A stretch of DNA of 64,000 nt from Rhodoferax sp. (GCA_030685025.1 JAUXWC010000061.1:1-64000); one strand, 5' to 3'. Positions 52,241 through 62,595 are shown, numbered from the stretch's first letter. The notes: generated by a model from the sequence alone, not told the origin. Numbers and translations: made by a program.

Positions 52241-54568
52241 ATGAACGCCCTCCCGTCGTCATCCCCGAATGCTGTTGATCGCGAGTCGCGGAGCTGGAAG
52301 CGCCGCCTGATGCGCGCCATGGTTGGCAAGACACTGGCTTATTTTGCCGAGCGCGAGACCATGCATCTCAAGATGGTGCGTGACCACCTTCTCGATATCG
52401 CGGACGGCAAGCTGTCCTTGGCGCAAGCACAGAATGTGCGTTCCGCCGCGGTGATGCTGGATCGCCGGGCCGAGGCCTTCAAGCGCGGTTTCCAGGAAGC
52501 CATGCAAGCGGCGTTGGACGAGGAGGTTGTTGCCGCATTACCCGAGACCGACACGCCCGGCTTTCGTCGAATTGCCTCCGTGGATGAACTCGATGGGATG
52601 TCCTTGAGCCTGATCGATGTTTCCGAAGTCGATCGGATTCTGTTGCTGGACCGTGTCTCGCAGCGCTTCAATACCCGCTACGAGGCCAACCTGCTGCCGC
52701 TGACGCAGCGAATCGGGGTGCTACTTGGTCAGGAAGCGCAATCGATCACGAACAATCCATTTCGGCCGCAGGTCTTTGTCCGTGCATTCATGGTGGCCTG
52801 GGAAAAGGGCGGCTTCGACGACCAGGCTACTGAAGACCTGATTGGATCACTGGAGCCCGAGCACGGCATTGACTTGGCGCCCCTGTACGCGGACTTGCTC
52901 GCCACCATGGCGCACGCTGGCGTGGCCGCGCAGCCCGGGCACCGGATCAAGAAGTCCGTGGGGGGGTCGGCGTTCTCCCCTTTGGGAGGATCGGCGTTCT
53001 CCCCACTGGGTGGCGAGAGCGAACCTCCCATGAGCCAGCGGGCCGGTCTGGAGGGCGCGCAATCCGCCCCGCCGCGCTCGGCGTGGGGTGCGTTGGCGCC
53101 AGCGGGCCGAAGCATTGCCTCCCATGCGCGGCAGTTTTTGCAGCGCCTGGGTTTGAGCTCCCAGGCTGGCCATCTGGCGGATCAGGCGGAGGGGTCCGCA
53201 GGTATCTCGGACACCACCGAGCGTCCGGTTTTCGAAGCGGCTGACCCGGAGCTGATGGGCTACCTGGGGGGCCTTCAGGCGGGTGCGGGCGCCTCCTCCG
53301 CCTACCAGTATCTGGAGGGGCAAGACCCGGCCAACCAGAACGTGCTGCGCCAGATGCGCGACCGCGAAGAGATCCGCCGCGCACCCGAGCTGGACCGGGG
53401 CACCGTCGATGCGCTGGCGGAGGTGTTTGATTTTGTGTTCGCCGATCAGGCGATCCCGATGCAAATGAAAGTCGTCATCGGGCGCCTGCAGATCCCGGTG
53501 CTCAAGGCAGCCATGATCGACCGCGATTTTTTCCTGTCAGCGGACCACCCGGCGCGCAAGCTGGTCGACACGCTCGCGTCGGCCTCGATCGCGTGGGCGC
53601 CGGAGAAGGGCGAAGACGATCCGCTCTACGTGCGTATCGAAACCACCGTCAAGCGGGTGCTCAACGAGTTCGAAGACGACCTGGCCTTGTTCAGCGAGCT
53701 GCTGCTGGAGTTCAGCGAGTTCCTGTTCGAGACCGAGCAGCAGGCGCAACAACAGATTGAACCTGCCGCAGTCCAGGAGCGTGACAAAGAGTCGCTCGAT
53801 GCGGCACTGGCGCACGCCGATGAGGTGGTGCACGCCCGCATCAGCGCCTTACCCGCCACCTTGCCGTTGGCGCCGTTCCTGACACCGTTCCTGACCACCC
53901 AGTGGCGCGAGGTCATCGCCCATGCCTGGCTGGATGCAGAGACCAGTCCGGGCCTATGGGAAGCTGCATTGGCCACCATGGACCTGCTGATTTGGAGCAC
54001 CCAGCCCAAAACCCATTCGGACGAGCGCAAGAAGCTGGTGGGTGTGTTGCCCGATCTGGTGCGCAGTTTGAACACCGGCCTGGATTCGATCGACTGGATC
54101 GGTGACGAGCGGGCAACCTTCACGCGCCGCCTGATTGCCACCCACATGTTGGCAATCCGGATGAACCCGCCGACGGCGCACGACTCCAAGGCTGCGGCCT
54201 TGGAAGCCAGTGCCAGCCAGGAGGCCATTGACGCGCTGGACCAGCGCCGCGCCGGCAAACTGGCCGGTCAGACCGACGGGTACGACGCCATGGCGCAGTC
54301 GCTGACACGCGGGACCTGGTTCGACTTCGCCCACGAGGACGACGCGGGCAGCCACCGCTGTCGGCTGAGCTGGGTCAGCCCGATGCGCACGCGCTTGCTG
54401 TTCACCAACCGGGACGGCTTTGACGCCTTTGTGCGTTCCGAACGGGAAGTCGCCGCCCTGTTGCGCGACGGGCGGCTGGCCATGATTGATCAGGTACCCA
54501 TCGTCTCCCGCGCGATCGACAAGCTTATGGCCGGTAGCGCCGAGTCAGACATGCACCTGGTGGTTTGA
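52241..54568 (+). CDS. DUF1631 family protein
   Basis: The 775-residue protein carries the DUF1631 region. It has KRRLMRAMVGKTLAYFAERE, then IDVSEVDRILLLDRVSQRFN, VIGRLQIPVLKAAMIDRDFF, and a C-terminal WFDFAHEDDAGSHRCRLSWV. No membrane span is present. The function is unknown. ATG 52241 has GGAAG. A region at about residues 240-280 is low complexity and contains SAFSPLGG twice, encoded by a direct repeat. This looks like an in-frame insertion in a linker. Confidence 0.88.
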   Translation: MNALPSSSPNAVDRESRSWKRRLMRAMVGKTLAYFAERETMHLKMVRDHLLDIADGKLSLAQAQNVRSAAVMLDRRAEAFKRGFQEAMQAALDEEVVAALPETDTPGFRRIASVDELDGMSLSLIDVSEVDRILLLDRVSQRFNTRYEANLLPLTQRIGVLLGQEAQSITNNPFRPQVFVRAFMVAWEKGGFDDQATEDLIGSLEPEHGIDLAPLYADLLATMAHAGVAAQPGHRIKKSVGGSAFSPLGGSAFSPLGGESEPPMSQRAGLEGAQSAPPRSAWGALAPAGRSIASHARQFLQRLGLSSQAGHLADQAEGSAGISDTTERPVFEAADPELMGYLGGLQAGAGASSAYQYLEGQDPANQNVLRQMRDREEIRRAPELDRGTVDALAEVFDFVFADQAIPMQMKVVIGRLQIPVLKAAMIDRDFFLSADHPARKLVDTLASASIAWAPEKGEDDPLYVRIETTVKRVLNEFEDDLALFSELLLEFSEFLFETEQQAQQQIEPAAVQERDKESLDAALAHADEVVHARISALPATLPLAPFLTPFLTTQWREVIAHAWLDAETSPGLWEAALATMDLLIWSTQPKTHSDERKKLVGVLPDLVRSLNTGLDSIDWIGDERATFTRRLIATHMLAIRMNPPTAHDSKAAALEASASQEAIDALDQRRAGKLAGQTDGYDAMAQSLTRGTWFDFAHEDDAGSHRCRLSWVSPMRTRLLFTNRDGFDAFVRSEREVAALLRDGRLAMIDQVPIVSRAIDKLMAGSAESDMHLVV
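52967..53004 (+). repeat. Short direct repeat inside the DUF1631 gene
   Basis: TCGGCGTTCTCCCC occurs at 52967-52980 and again at 52991-53004, 24 bp apart, in the same frame. It encodes SAFSPLGG twice. The period is a multiple of three, so the frame is kept. Confidence 0.8.
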
Positions 54569-54599
54569 GGTCGGGCCCGGCAAAGGGCCCGTTGCGGGT

Positions 54600-55715
54600 T
54601 CAGGCAAACACGCCGGCCGTGTCTTCCATGCGGGCCGACACTTCGCCCAGATGGTGGAGCGAGTCACCGTAGGTCATTTCGAGCTGCGTGAGCTTCTTGA
54701 AGTAGTGGCTGACGATGTACTCGTCGGTCACGCCGATGCCACCGTGCAACTGCACGGCTTGCTGGCCCACAAAACGCATTGACTGGCCAAGCTGCACCTT
54801 GGCCCGTGCCATCGCCGCGCGACGCTCCGGCGCCGGGGCGCCCAGCTTGAGTGAGGCGTAGTAGCTCATCGAGCGGCCCAATTCGAGTTGCATCTTCATG
54901 TCGGCGGCGCGATGGCGCAAGGCCTGAAAACTGCTGATGACCACACCGAACTGCTTGCGTGTGTTGAGGTACTCGGCGGTGATGGCCATGGTCTTGTCCA
55001 TCACGCCCACAGCCTCGGCGCAACTGGCGGCAATGCCGATGTCCACCGCGTGCTCCAGCGCGGCCAAGCCGTCCGTCGTAATCAAACTCGCGGCGGCATC
55101 CTTGAACACCACCTCGGCGGCCCGAGCGCCATCCTGCGTTGCGTAGCCGCGTGTGGTGATTCCTGCGGCGGTGCCCGGCACTATGAACAGCGCGATGTTC
55201 TCGCCCACCTTGGCCGGCACGATGTAGGCGTCGGCCTGGTCGCCCACCGGGACTACGCTCTTGGTTCCGTTGAGGGACCAGGCACTGCCCGAAGCGGCCG
55301 CCGTTGCCTCGCAACAATCCAACCGGTAGCGCGCGGCGCGCTCCTGATGGGCCAGCACGACCAAGGCTTCGCCACTGGCGATCTTGGGCAGCCACTGCGA
55401 CTGTACGGCTGCGGGCGCATACCCCGACAAGAGGCCGCCGGCGATCAACGTTTGCGCAAAGGGCTCGAGCACAATGCCGCGCCCGAGCTCTTCCATCACC
55501 ACCATGCCCTCGACCGGACCCATGCCCAGACCACCGTGGTCCTCGCTGATATACAGGCCACACAGGCCCAACCCGGCGATCTCGCCGTAAGCGGCGCGGG
55601 AAAAGCCGCCAGCCTTGACCGCGGCGCGGCGACGCTCAAACGTGTAGCCCTTGTCGACCCATTTGCGCACGGCGTCGCGTAGTTGTTCTTGGTCGTCAGA
55701 GAAATCAAAGTCCAT
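54600..55715 (-). CDS. Acyl-CoA dehydrogenase (paired, FadE-like)
   Basis: The 371-residue FAD enzyme starts MDFDFSDDQEQLRDAVRKWV. It contains LYISEDHGGLGMGPVEGMVV, LNGTKSVVPVGDQADAYIV, and the C-terminal RKQFGVVISSFQALRH and QLHGGIGVTDEY motifs. It catalyses alpha-beta dehydrogenation of an acyl-CoA, with chain or side-chain specificity unknown. It is on the minus strand, 126 bp downstream of a second acyl-CoA dehydrogenase gene. Such pairs often form a heteromeric enzyme; the base residue seems not clearly placed. Confidence 0.9.
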   Translation of the reverse strand: MDFDFSDDQEQLRDAVRKWVDKGYTFERRRAAVKAGGFSRAAYGEIAGLGLCGLYISEDHGGLGMGPVEGMVVMEELGRGIVLEPFAQTLIAGGLLSGYAPAAVQSQWLPKIASGEALVVLAHQERAARYRLDCCEATAAASGSAWSLNGTKSVVPVGDQADAYIVPAKVGENIALFIVPGTAAGITTRGYATQDGARAAEVVFKDAAASLITTDGLAALEHAVDIGIAASCAEAVGVMDKTMAITAEYLNTRKQFGVVISSFQALRHRAADMKMQLELGRSMSYYASLKLGAPAPERRAAMARAKVQLGQSMRFVGQQAVQLHGGIGVTDEYIVSHYFKKLTQLEMTYGDSLHHLGEVSARMEDTAGVFA

Positions 55716-55754
55716 TTCTTGCTCCTGTTTTGCCGTCGTTGCGGACCGTTGGGC

Positions 55755-55810
55755 GGTCATCCCGGACTCGATCCGGGATCCATGGATTGCGGGTCAGGCC
55801 CGCAATGACC
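55755..55810. repeat. Palindromic intergenic repeat (GGATCGAGTCCGGGATGAC type)
   Basis: Read on the minus strand it is GGTCATTGCGGGCCTGACC, then CGCAATCCATGGATCCCGG and ATCGAGTCCGGGATGACC. It forms two adjacent hairpins, GCGGGCC-TGA-CCCGC and CCCGGATCGAGTCCGGG, with outer GGTCAT and ATGACC arms. The family is widespread in Proteobacteria, by recollection. It sits between the two acyl-CoA dehydrogenase genes. Confidence 0.85.
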
Positions 55811-55841
55811 ATCCTCTGGCGCGCATTGACAAGCCGTTGCT

Positions 55842-57047
55842 TCAGCCCAGTACCACCTGGGAGACGATGTTGCGCTGCACCTCATTGCTGCCACCATAAA
55901 TGGTGGTCTTGCGCAGGTTGAAGTAGCTTGATGCCAGCGGCGCGCAATGCGTGGCCGCGCCGGGGAATCCCGCCAGCCCGGCAGCGGCCTGATCGCCTTG
56001 CCAACCCGCTTCCATGGCCTCGTGGATCAGCGGCAGGGCGAAGGGGCCGGCCGCCAGCATCATCAGTTCGGCATAGCGCTGCTGGATCTCGCTGCCGCGA
56101 ATCTTCAAGAGGCCGGCAATGTCGAGCGACTGCTTGCCCGATTTCTCGGCCGCCAGTACCCGCAGCACCAGCATTTCCAGCGCCACGACTTCGACTTCGA
56201 GCTTGGCGATCTCATCGCGAAAGCGCGTGTCGGTGTAGACCCCCTCAGCCTTGGCAATGCGCTTGAGGCGCTCCAGCTCGCGCTTGGTGCGGTTGACATC
56301 GGCAATGTTGGTGCGCTCGTGGCTGAGCAAGTGCTTGGCATAGGTCCAGCCCTTGTTCTCCTCGCCAATCAGGTTCGCTGCCGGGACTTCGACGTTGTCA
56401 AAGAAGACCTCATTGACCTCGGCCTCGCCATCGAGCAGCACGATCGGGCGTACCGAGACACCAGGCGATTGCATGTCGATCAGCAGGAAGCTGATGCCGG
56501 TTTGCGGTTTGCCCTCGTTGCTGGTGCGCACCAGGCAGAAGATCCACTCGCCATATTGGCCCAGCGTAGTCCAGGTCTTCTGGCCGTTGACCAGGTACTT
56601 GTCGCCTTGCCGTTCGGCCCGGCACTTGACCGAAGCCAGGTCGGAGCCCGAGCCGGGCTCGCTGTAGCCCTGGCTCCACCAGACTTCGCCACTGGCTATG
56701 CCGGGAAGAAAGCGTTGTTGCTGTTCGGCATTTCCAAAGGCCATGATCACTGGGGCCACCATCACCGGCCCAAAGGGCACCACGCGGGGGGCGCCGGCCA
56801 GAGCACACTCTTCTTCAAACAGGTGCTTTTGCACCGAATTCCAGCCGGGGCCGCCAAACTGCTTGGGCCACGCATGACCCAGCCAGCCCTTCTGGCCCAG
56901 GATCCTGGCCCAGCGTTGCATGTCGTCGCGGCTCAAGCGCAAGGCGTTGTGCACCTTGTGCGAGATATCCGCCGGCAAGTTGTCGCGCACCCAGGCGCGA
57001 ATGTCGGTGCGGAACTGCTGTTCCTCGGGGGTAAAGGCCAAATCCAT
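55842..57047 (-). CDS. Acyl-CoA dehydrogenase (paired)
   Basis: The 401-residue enzyme starts DLAFTPEEQQFRTDIRAWVR. It has WARILGQKGWLGHAWPKQFG, QGYSEPGSGSDLASVKCRAE and NGQKTWTTLGQYGEWIFCLV in the FAD- and substrate-binding parts, and ends GGSNEVQRNIVSQVVLG. It has the same fold as its neighbour and is translated first. Together they may act in fatty-acid or steroid-type acyl side-chain breakdown; the substrate is unknown. A dispersed palindrome follows it. Confidence 0.9.
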   Translation of the reverse strand: MDLAFTPEEQQFRTDIRAWVRDNLPADISHKVHNALRLSRDDMQRWARILGQKGWLGHAWPKQFGGPGWNSVQKHLFEEECALAGAPRVVPFGPVMVAPVIMAFGNAEQQQRFLPGIASGEVWWSQGYSEPGSGSDLASVKCRAERQGDKYLVNGQKTWTTLGQYGEWIFCLVRTSNEGKPQTGISFLLIDMQSPGVSVRPIVLLDGEAEVNEVFFDNVEVPAANLIGEENKGWTYAKHLLSHERTNIADVNRTKRELERLKRIAKAEGVYTDTRFRDEIAKLEVEVVALEMLVLRVLAAEKSGKQSLDIAGLLKIRGSEIQQRYAELMMLAAGPFALPLIHEAMEAGWQGDQAAAGLAGFPGAATHCAPLASSYFNLRKTTIYGGSNEVQRNIVSQVVLG

Positions 57048-57089
57048 ACAGGGGTCTCCAGTCAGAGATGCGGTTTTAGCACGATCGTT

Positions 57090-57773
57090 CTATTGTGACT
57101 GTCCAGGTGGCGACAAGCCCAGTTCACTACAAAGCTGCTCGACGGTGGCACGCAGCAGTGTCACATCCGATTCCAGCCGTTCGATGCGCGCCTGGGTCTC
57201 TTGACTCAGGCCGGCGCCGCCGCTGCGATCGGTGCCAGGTTGGCCGGTCTGGGTCGCGTCGACCGGTCCGCAAAGCAAGTGGGCCCAGCGCTGCTCACGG
57301 GCGCCGGGCGCACGGGCGAGCTTGACCACCAAGGGCCCGCCCTTCTCTTCTGAACGGTCCTGCATTTCTTCCAGGAAACCCTCCACCGAGGAGATGTCGG
57401 CGAACCTGTACCAACGCTCGCAGTTCAGCCGCAGTTCGGCGGCGGTCTGGGCGCCGCGCAACATCATCACGCCAAGCAACACTGCGGACTGCTCGGGCAC
57501 GCCCAGCCCGCGCTGCGCGTTGTGCTCGAAACGGCGCACCCGTGCGCCACTGACTTCGCGCACCAACTGCAACGCCTGAAGTGTCTCGATAGCGGTCAGG
57601 ATCTGGGCCTCGTCGAGCTCCATCAAGGGCTCACGACTGGTTTTCTGGTTACAGCCCAGCAACAGCGTGTTGAGGGTGAGCGGGTAGCTGTCTGGTACGG
57701 TGCGTGCCTTTTCCATCAGCGTGCCCAGCACGCGGGCTTCGATTGGGGAGAGGGTCGGGGTGGAGGTGCTCAA
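57090..57773 (-). CDS. DUF480 family protein (YceH-like)
   Basis: The 227-residue protein has two winged-helix units. They are marked by [41 protein letters not shown] and a later [22 protein letters not shown]-terminal coiled coil ([20 protein letters not shown]) follows. The family start fits TTG 57773 (in TTGAGCACC), behind CAGGATTA. An upstream ATG at 57830 would add 19 residues. The DNA-binding look suggests a regulator, but the function is unknown. It is divergent from purN. Confidence 0.82.
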   Translation of the reverse strand: MSTSTPTLSPIEARVLGTLMEKARTVPDSYPLTLNTLLLGCNQKTSREPLMELDEAQILTAIETLQALQLVREVSGARVRRFEHNAQRGLGVPEQSAVLLGVMMLRGAQTAAELRLNCERWYRFADISSVEGFLEEMQDRSEEKGGPLVVKLARAPGAREQRWAHLLCGPVDATQTGQPGTDRSGGAGLSQETQARIERLESDVTLLRATVEQLCSELGLSPPGQSQ

Positions 57774-57833
57774 GGTGATAATCCTGCCTGGTTTGAGGGT
57801 CGCGTGCGCAGGCGGCCTGCACACACTCATTTC

Positions 57834-58427
57834 ATGAAAAACATCGTCATTTTGATCTCAGGCGGCGGCTCCAACATGGCCGCCATCGTTAACACCGCCA
57901 AGCGGGACAACTGGGCGAGCCGTTTTGAGGCGCGCGTGGCCGCTGTGATCAGCAACAAACCCGAGTCCAAAGGCCTGCTGTTTGCCGCTGAGCAAGACAT
58001 TCCGACAGAGGTTGTCAACCACAAGAGCTTCGCCTCGCGCGAGGAATTCGACGAGGCCTTGGCCAAGGTGATTGACCGCTTTGAGCAGCCCGGCGCGCCC
58101 GTGCTGCTGGTGCTGGCCGGTTTCATGCGCATCCTGACGCCCGGTTTTGTCGGCCGCTATGCCGGGCGATTCCTCAACATTCATCCCTCGCTTCTGCCCG
58201 CCTTTCCGGGCTTGCACACGCACCAGCGGGCGCTGGACGCGGGCTGTAAGGTTGCAGGAGTGACCGTGCATCAGGTCACGGTCGAACTGGACCACGGCCC
58301 CATTCTGGCGCAGGCCGTGGTGCCGGTGCTGCCGGGCGATACCGCCGAGCTGCTGGCGGCGCGTGTGCTGGCCCAGGAGCACCTCATCTATCCACGGGCG
58401 ATTGCTGAGCTGCTCCGAAAACAATAG
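57834..58427 (+). CDS. purN: Phosphoribosylglycinamide formyltransferase
   Basis: The 197-residue enzyme uses 10-formyl-tetrahydrofolate in purine synthesis. It has [15 protein letters not shown], the catalytic [19 protein letters not shown] with Asn-His, and the late Asp in [13 protein letters not shown] 57834 starts MKNIVIL; no strong ribosome-binding site precedes it. It is cytoplasmic. DUF480 diverges from it, and fumC converges on it downstream. Confidence 0.97.
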   Translation: MKNIVILISGGGSNMAAIVNTAKRDNWASRFEARVAAVISNKPESKGLLFAAEQDIPTEVVNHKSFASREEFDEALAKVIDRFEQPGAPVLLVLAGFMRILTPGFVGRYAGRFLNIHPSLLPAFPGLHTHQRALDAGCKVAGVTVHQVTVELDHGPILAQAVVPVLPGDTAELLAARVLAQEHLIYPRAIAELLRKQ

Positions 58428-58451
58428 CAAACATGGTCTATACGGCCATAG

Positions 58452-59837
58452 CTAATGGCCGACCATGTTCTCCGGCCTGACCCATTGGTCGAACTGCTCC
58501 GCCGTCACATGGCCTGAAGCAATCGCGGCCTCGCGCAGGCTGCTGCCCTCGTGGTGCGCCTTCTTGGCGATGAAGGCGGCTTTGTCGTAGCCGATGTGGG
58601 GGTTGAGCGCCGTCACCAGCATCAGGGAGCGGTTCACCAGTTCGGCGATGCGCGCAAGGTTGGGCTCAATGCCTACGGCGCAATGCTCGTTGAAGCTGCG
58701 CATGCCGTCGGCCAGCAAGCGCACGCTTTGCAAGAAGTTGTGGGCGATCAGCGGGCGAAACACATTGAGCTCGAAATTGCCCGAGGCGCCGCCCAGGTTG
58801 ATCGCCACGTCGTTGCCAAACACCTGGCAGCACAACATGATGAGTGCCTCGCTTTGCGTGGGGTTGACCTTGCCCGGCATGATCGACGAGCCTGGTTCGT
58901 TCTCGGGAATCGATAACTCGCCGAGGCCGCTGCGTGGGCCGCTGGCCAGCCAGCGCACGTCGTTGGCGAGCTTCATCAGGCTGGCGGCCAGTGTCTTGAG
59001 GGCGCCGTGGGCATGCACCAGTGCATCGCAACTGGCCAAGGCCTCGAACTTGTTGGGTGCCGTCACCAAGGGCAGGCCGGTTAGCCGGGCCAGTTCCGCG
59101 GCGGCCTGCGGCGCGTAGCCGGCCGGTGCGTTCAGCCCGGTTCCCACGGCCGTGCCGCCCAGCGCCAGCTCACACAGATGCGGCAGGGCTGCGCGTACGT
59201 GGCGTTCGCCATGCGCAAGCTGCGCCACATAGCCGGAGAACTCCTGCCCCAGCGTCAAGGGCGTGGCGTCCTGGAGATGAGTGCGTCCAACTTTGACGAT
59301 GGCGTGAAATTCCTGTGCTTTGCGCGCCAGCGTGTCATGCAGCGAGACCAGCGCCGGCAGCAGGTTGTGCGTGAGAGCGTCGACCGCAGCCACGTGCATG
59401 GCGGTGGGGAAGACATCGTTGGATGACTGGCTGCGGTTCACGTCATCGTTTGGATGCACCAGCCGCTGCTCGCCGCGCTCACCGCCCAGCAGTTCGCTGG
59501 CACGGTTGGCCAGCACCTCGTTGAGGTTCATGTTGGTTTGCGTGCCCGAGCCGGTCTGCCACACCACCAGCGGGAACTCGCCTGCGTGCTGGCCGGCAAT
59601 TACTTCATCGGCGGCCGCCACAATGGCCTGGGCCTTCATCGCGTCGAGCAAGCCTAAGCCCAGATTAACCGTGGCCGACGCTCGCTTGACCAACGCCAGC
59701 GCACGGATGAGCTCGCGCGGCATCTGTTCTCCCGAGATGGCGAAGTTCTGCAGGGAGCGCTGGGTCTGGGCGCCCCAAAGGCGTTGGCTGGGCACTTCAA
59801 TTGGGCCAAAGGTGTCGCGTTCGGTTCGGGTCGTCAT
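58452..59837 (-). CDS. fumC: Class II fumarate hydratase
   Basis: The 461-residue enzyme interconverts fumarate and malate in the TCA cycle. It has [32 protein letters not shown], and the signature [13 protein letters not shown]. The length matches FumC, the iron-free and oxidation-stable type. ATG 59837 is chosen as in other members. It converges with purN and diverges from the methyltransferase gene. Confidence 0.96.
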   Translation of the reverse strand: MTTRTERDTFGPIEVPSQRLWGAQTQRSLQNFAISGEQMPRELIRALALVKRASATVNLGLGLLDAMKAQAIVAAADEVIAGQHAGEFPLVVWQTGSGTQTNMNLNEVLANRASELLGGERGEQRLVHPNDDVNRSQSSNDVFPTAMHVAAVDALTHNLLPALVSLHDTLARKAQEFHAIVKVGRTHLQDATPLTLGQEFSGYVAQLAHGERHVRAALPHLCELALGGTAVGTGLNAPAGYAPQAAAELARLTGLPLVTAPNKFEALASCDALVHAHGALKTLAASLMKLANDVRWLASGPRSGLGELSIPENEPGSSIMPGKVNPTQSEALIMLCCQVFGNDVAINLGGASGNFELNVFRPLIAHNFLQSVRLLADGMRSFNEHCAVGIEPNLARIAELVNRSLMLVTALNPHIGYDKAAFIAKKAHHEGSSLREAAIASGHVTAEQFDQWVRPENMVGH

Positions 59838-59968
59838 GTTGGGCTCCTCGCAAGCCACACAGGTTACCCCGATCTGGCTTAGCAAGCCCCCCGGCGGCAG
59901 CGGTAGCGCCCATGCGGGGCTCGTTCGGGGGTGGAAGTCCATCTTGGCTCATGGGACAATCCTTGCCT

Positions 59969-61243
59969 ATGCATCCTAAAGCCCTGTTAGACGCCTGCGC
60001 CGAGTTGGTTCGCCTCACGCTCAAATTCGACCATCCCGCCGACGCCATCGTGTCGAGGTTTTTTCGCGAGAACAAGGGCTTGGGGCCGCGCGAGCGCGCC
60101 ACCATGGCCGAGACGGTTTACACCGTGCTGCGCAAGAAGCAGTTGTTCGACCACTTTGCGCCTTCCGGCAGCGGCTCCAAGGAGCGGCGCCTGGCGATTC
60201 TGGGATTTTATGGCCCGGGCGACTTCTTGCGCAGTGCCTTGACGGATCAGGAGAAGAACTGGCTGGACCAGTGTGAGAAGGTCAAGGTCGCCGACCTGAT
60301 GGAGCGTCACCGCCACAACCTGCCCGAGTGGCTGGTGCAACCACTCAAGGAGCAACTGGGCGCCGAGTTCTGGCCCCTGGCGGAGAGCCTCAATCTGGGG
60401 GCGGGCCTGGACCTGCGTGTCAACGCGCTAACTTCCAAACGCAGCGATATCCAGAAAGAGCTGGCCAAGGCCGGCATCAAGGCCACGCACACACCCTATT
60501 CGCCTTGGGGTTTGCGCATCGACGGTAAGCCGGCGTTAAACAAGCTCGACGCATTCATTCGCGGGGCGATCGAAGTCCAGGACGAAGGCTCGCAGTTGCT
60601 GGCCATGTTGCTCGACGCCAAACGCGGCGAGATGGTGGTCGATTTCTGTGCCGGCGCCGGTGGCAAGACGCTGGCCATTGGCGCCTGCATGCGCAATACC
60701 GGTCGCCTGTATGCCTTTGACACCTCGGCACACCGGCTCGATGCGCTCAAGCCTCGCCTTGCGCGCAGCGGCCTGTCCAACGTGCATCCGGCGGCGATTG
60801 CGCATGAGCGCGACGAGCGCGTCAAACGCCTGTCCGGCAAGATCGACCGGGTGTTGGTCGACGCGCCGTGCTCGGGTCTGGGCACCCTGCGGCGCAACCC
60901 TGACCTGAAATGGCGCCAGAACATGAAGGCGGTCGAGGAAATGGCCGCCAAGCAGGCGGCGATTCTGCAAAGTTCGGCGCGGCTGATCAAGCCCAGTGGC
61001 CGTCTGGTGTATGCCACTTGTAGTGTGCTGCCGCAGGAGAACGAGATGATTGCCCAAGCCTTCTCCGAGGCCAATGCGGACACCTTTGCGCCGCTGGATG
61101 TCGGGCCGGTGCTGGCGGATCTGAAGGTCGAGCAAGCCGCGACCTTGTGCAGCGGTGGGGACGACGGCCAGCGCTTCCTGCGCTTGTGGCCGCACCGGCA
61201 TCAAACCGATGGATTCTTTGCGGCTGCCTGGGTTCGCAAGTAA
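59969..61243 (+). CDS. RsmB/NOP-type RNA m5C methyltransferase
   Basis: The 424-residue protein has an N-terminal NusB-like helical part, then a SAM methyltransferase of the NOP2/Sun group. It has VVDFCAGAGGKTLAIG for SAM binding and DAPCSGLGTLRRNPDLKW. It also has LVYATCSVLPQENE, with Cys in PCSG and TCS as catalytic pair. Probably modifies rRNA. It may be an RsmB relative, though the exact target is not clear. ATG 59969 is used; an in-frame ATG at 59951 is possible. Confidence 0.88.
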   Translation: MHPKALLDACAELVRLTLKFDHPADAIVSRFFRENKGLGPRERATMAETVYTVLRKKQLFDHFAPSGSGSKERRLAILGFYGPGDFLRSALTDQEKNWLDQCEKVKVADLMERHRHNLPEWLVQPLKEQLGAEFWPLAESLNLGAGLDLRVNALTSKRSDIQKELAKAGIKATHTPYSPWGLRIDGKPALNKLDAFIRGAIEVQDEGSQLLAMLLDAKRGEMVVDFCAGAGGKTLAIGACMRNTGRLYAFDTSAHRLDALKPRLARSGLSNVHPAAIAHERDERVKRLSGKIDRVLVDAPCSGLGTLRRNPDLKWRQNMKAVEEMAAKQAAILQSSARLIKPSGRLVYATCSVLPQENEMIAQAFSEANADTFAPLDVGPVLADLKVEQAATLCSGGDDGQRFLRLWPHRHQTDGFFAAAWVRK

Positions 61244-61380
61244 GTCGTTCGGTCCCGGATTCCGGTTCGCCGACGGGTTAAGGCAGGCGCGCCAGCGAAC
61301 ATTGGGCGGGCTGCCTAAAATGGCCGTTGGCGCTTCACGGCGCGCTTGACCAGCGTTGGGTCATGGAGATAAATACAACT

Positions 61381-62595
61381 ATGTTGCCCATTGATGGCTC
61401 TTTATTGGATCTTGTGGTCGATTTCCTCATCCAGGGTGTCTGGAACCTGCACGGGTGGCAGTTGATTCTGTTTACGCTGGCTGTGACGCATGTCACGATG
61501 ATCAGTGTCACGGTGTTTCTGCACCGGCATCAGGCGCACCGTGCCCTGTCGCTGCATCCCATCGCCTCGCACTTTTTCCGGTTCTGGCTGTGGCTGACCA
61601 CCGGTCAGGTCACCAAGGAATGGGCCGCTGTGCATCGCAAACATCATGCACGTTGTGAGCAGGCCGAAGACCCGCACAGCCCGCATATTCACGGTATCAA
61701 GAAAGTGCTGCTGCAGGGGGCTGAGTTGTACCGGACTGAATCCCGTAATCAGGAGACCTTGACCCGCTTCGGACAGGGCACGCCCGACGACTGGATCGAG
61801 CGCAATCTGTACACCCGTTTTTCCTGGCAGGGCGTGGGCCTGATGCTGTTGATCGATCTGACTCTGTTCGGCGCAGCGGGCCTGGCGGTCTGGGCGGTGC
61901 AAATGGCCTGGACGCCCATCATGGCGGCCGGCATCATCAATGGCGCTGGGCACTATTGGGGTTACCGAAATTTCGAGGCGCCCGACGCCAGCACCAACAT
62001 CTCGCCCTGGGGCATCCTGATTGCCGGTGAGGAGCTGCACAACAATCACCACACCTACCCGAGCTCGGCCAAGCTGTCAGTGAAGCGCTACGAGTTCGAC
62101 ATCGGCTGGATGTACATCCGGCTGTTGCAGATGGCGCGCCTGGCCACGGTCAAGAAGACGCCGCCCAGGTTGGTACTGGGGTCGGTTCGTGCCGTGGCCA
62201 ACGAAGAGACGCTGGAAGCCCTGATCGCCAATCGCTACGAAATCATGGCCGGTTATGCCAAGGGTCTGCGTGCGGCCTGCCGACAGGAGATGCAGGCCGT
62301 GCGGGCGCGCGGTTTGGATGCCTCGGCGCTCCAAGCGGCGCGACGCTGGTTGCACCGCGACGCGGATCGGGTGCCAGCCAGTGTGTTGGCCCAGTTGGCG
62401 AAAGCGCGGGCCGCCTTTCCGACGCTTGACCGCATGGTGACCATGCGCGAGGAACTGCGCCAACTGTGGCTCAGCCGTTCGCTCACACGCGAGCAACTCG
62501 CCGCGGATCTGGCTGCCTGGTGCCACCGGGCCGAGGCCAGCGGCATTGCGGCCCTACATGAGTTTTCGGTGCGCCTACGGGCCACGCACGTTTGA
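61381..62595 (+). CDS. Membrane acyl desaturase (Delta-9 type)
   Basis: The 404-residue protein has the three His boxes of membrane desaturases: HRHQAHR, HRKHHARCE and EELHNNHHTYP, which hold a di-iron centre. Four membrane helices lie around them. The C-terminal part (from about residue 270) is a helical Arg/Ala-rich extension. It should introduce a double bond into acyl chains to adjust membrane fluidity. ATG 61381 follows a GGAG site; ATG 61363 is an alternative. Confidence 0.9.
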   Translation: MLPIDGSLLDLVVDFLIQGVWNLHGWQLILFTLAVTHVTMISVTVFLHRHQAHRALSLHPIASHFFRFWLWLTTGQVTKEWAAVHRKHHARCEQAEDPHSPHIHGIKKVLLQGAELYRTESRNQETLTRFGQGTPDDWIERNLYTRFSWQGVGLMLLIDLTLFGAAGLAVWAVQMAWTPIMAAGIINGAGHYWGYRNFEAPDASTNISPWGILIAGEELHNNHHTYPSSAKLSVKRYEFDIGWMYIRLLQMARLATVKKTPPRLVLGSVRAVANEETLEALIANRYEIMAGYAKGLRAACRQEMQAVRARGLDASALQAARRWLHRDADRVPASVLAQLAKARAAFPTLDRMVTMREELRQLWLSRSLTREQLAADLAAWCHRAEASGIAALHEFSVRLRATHV

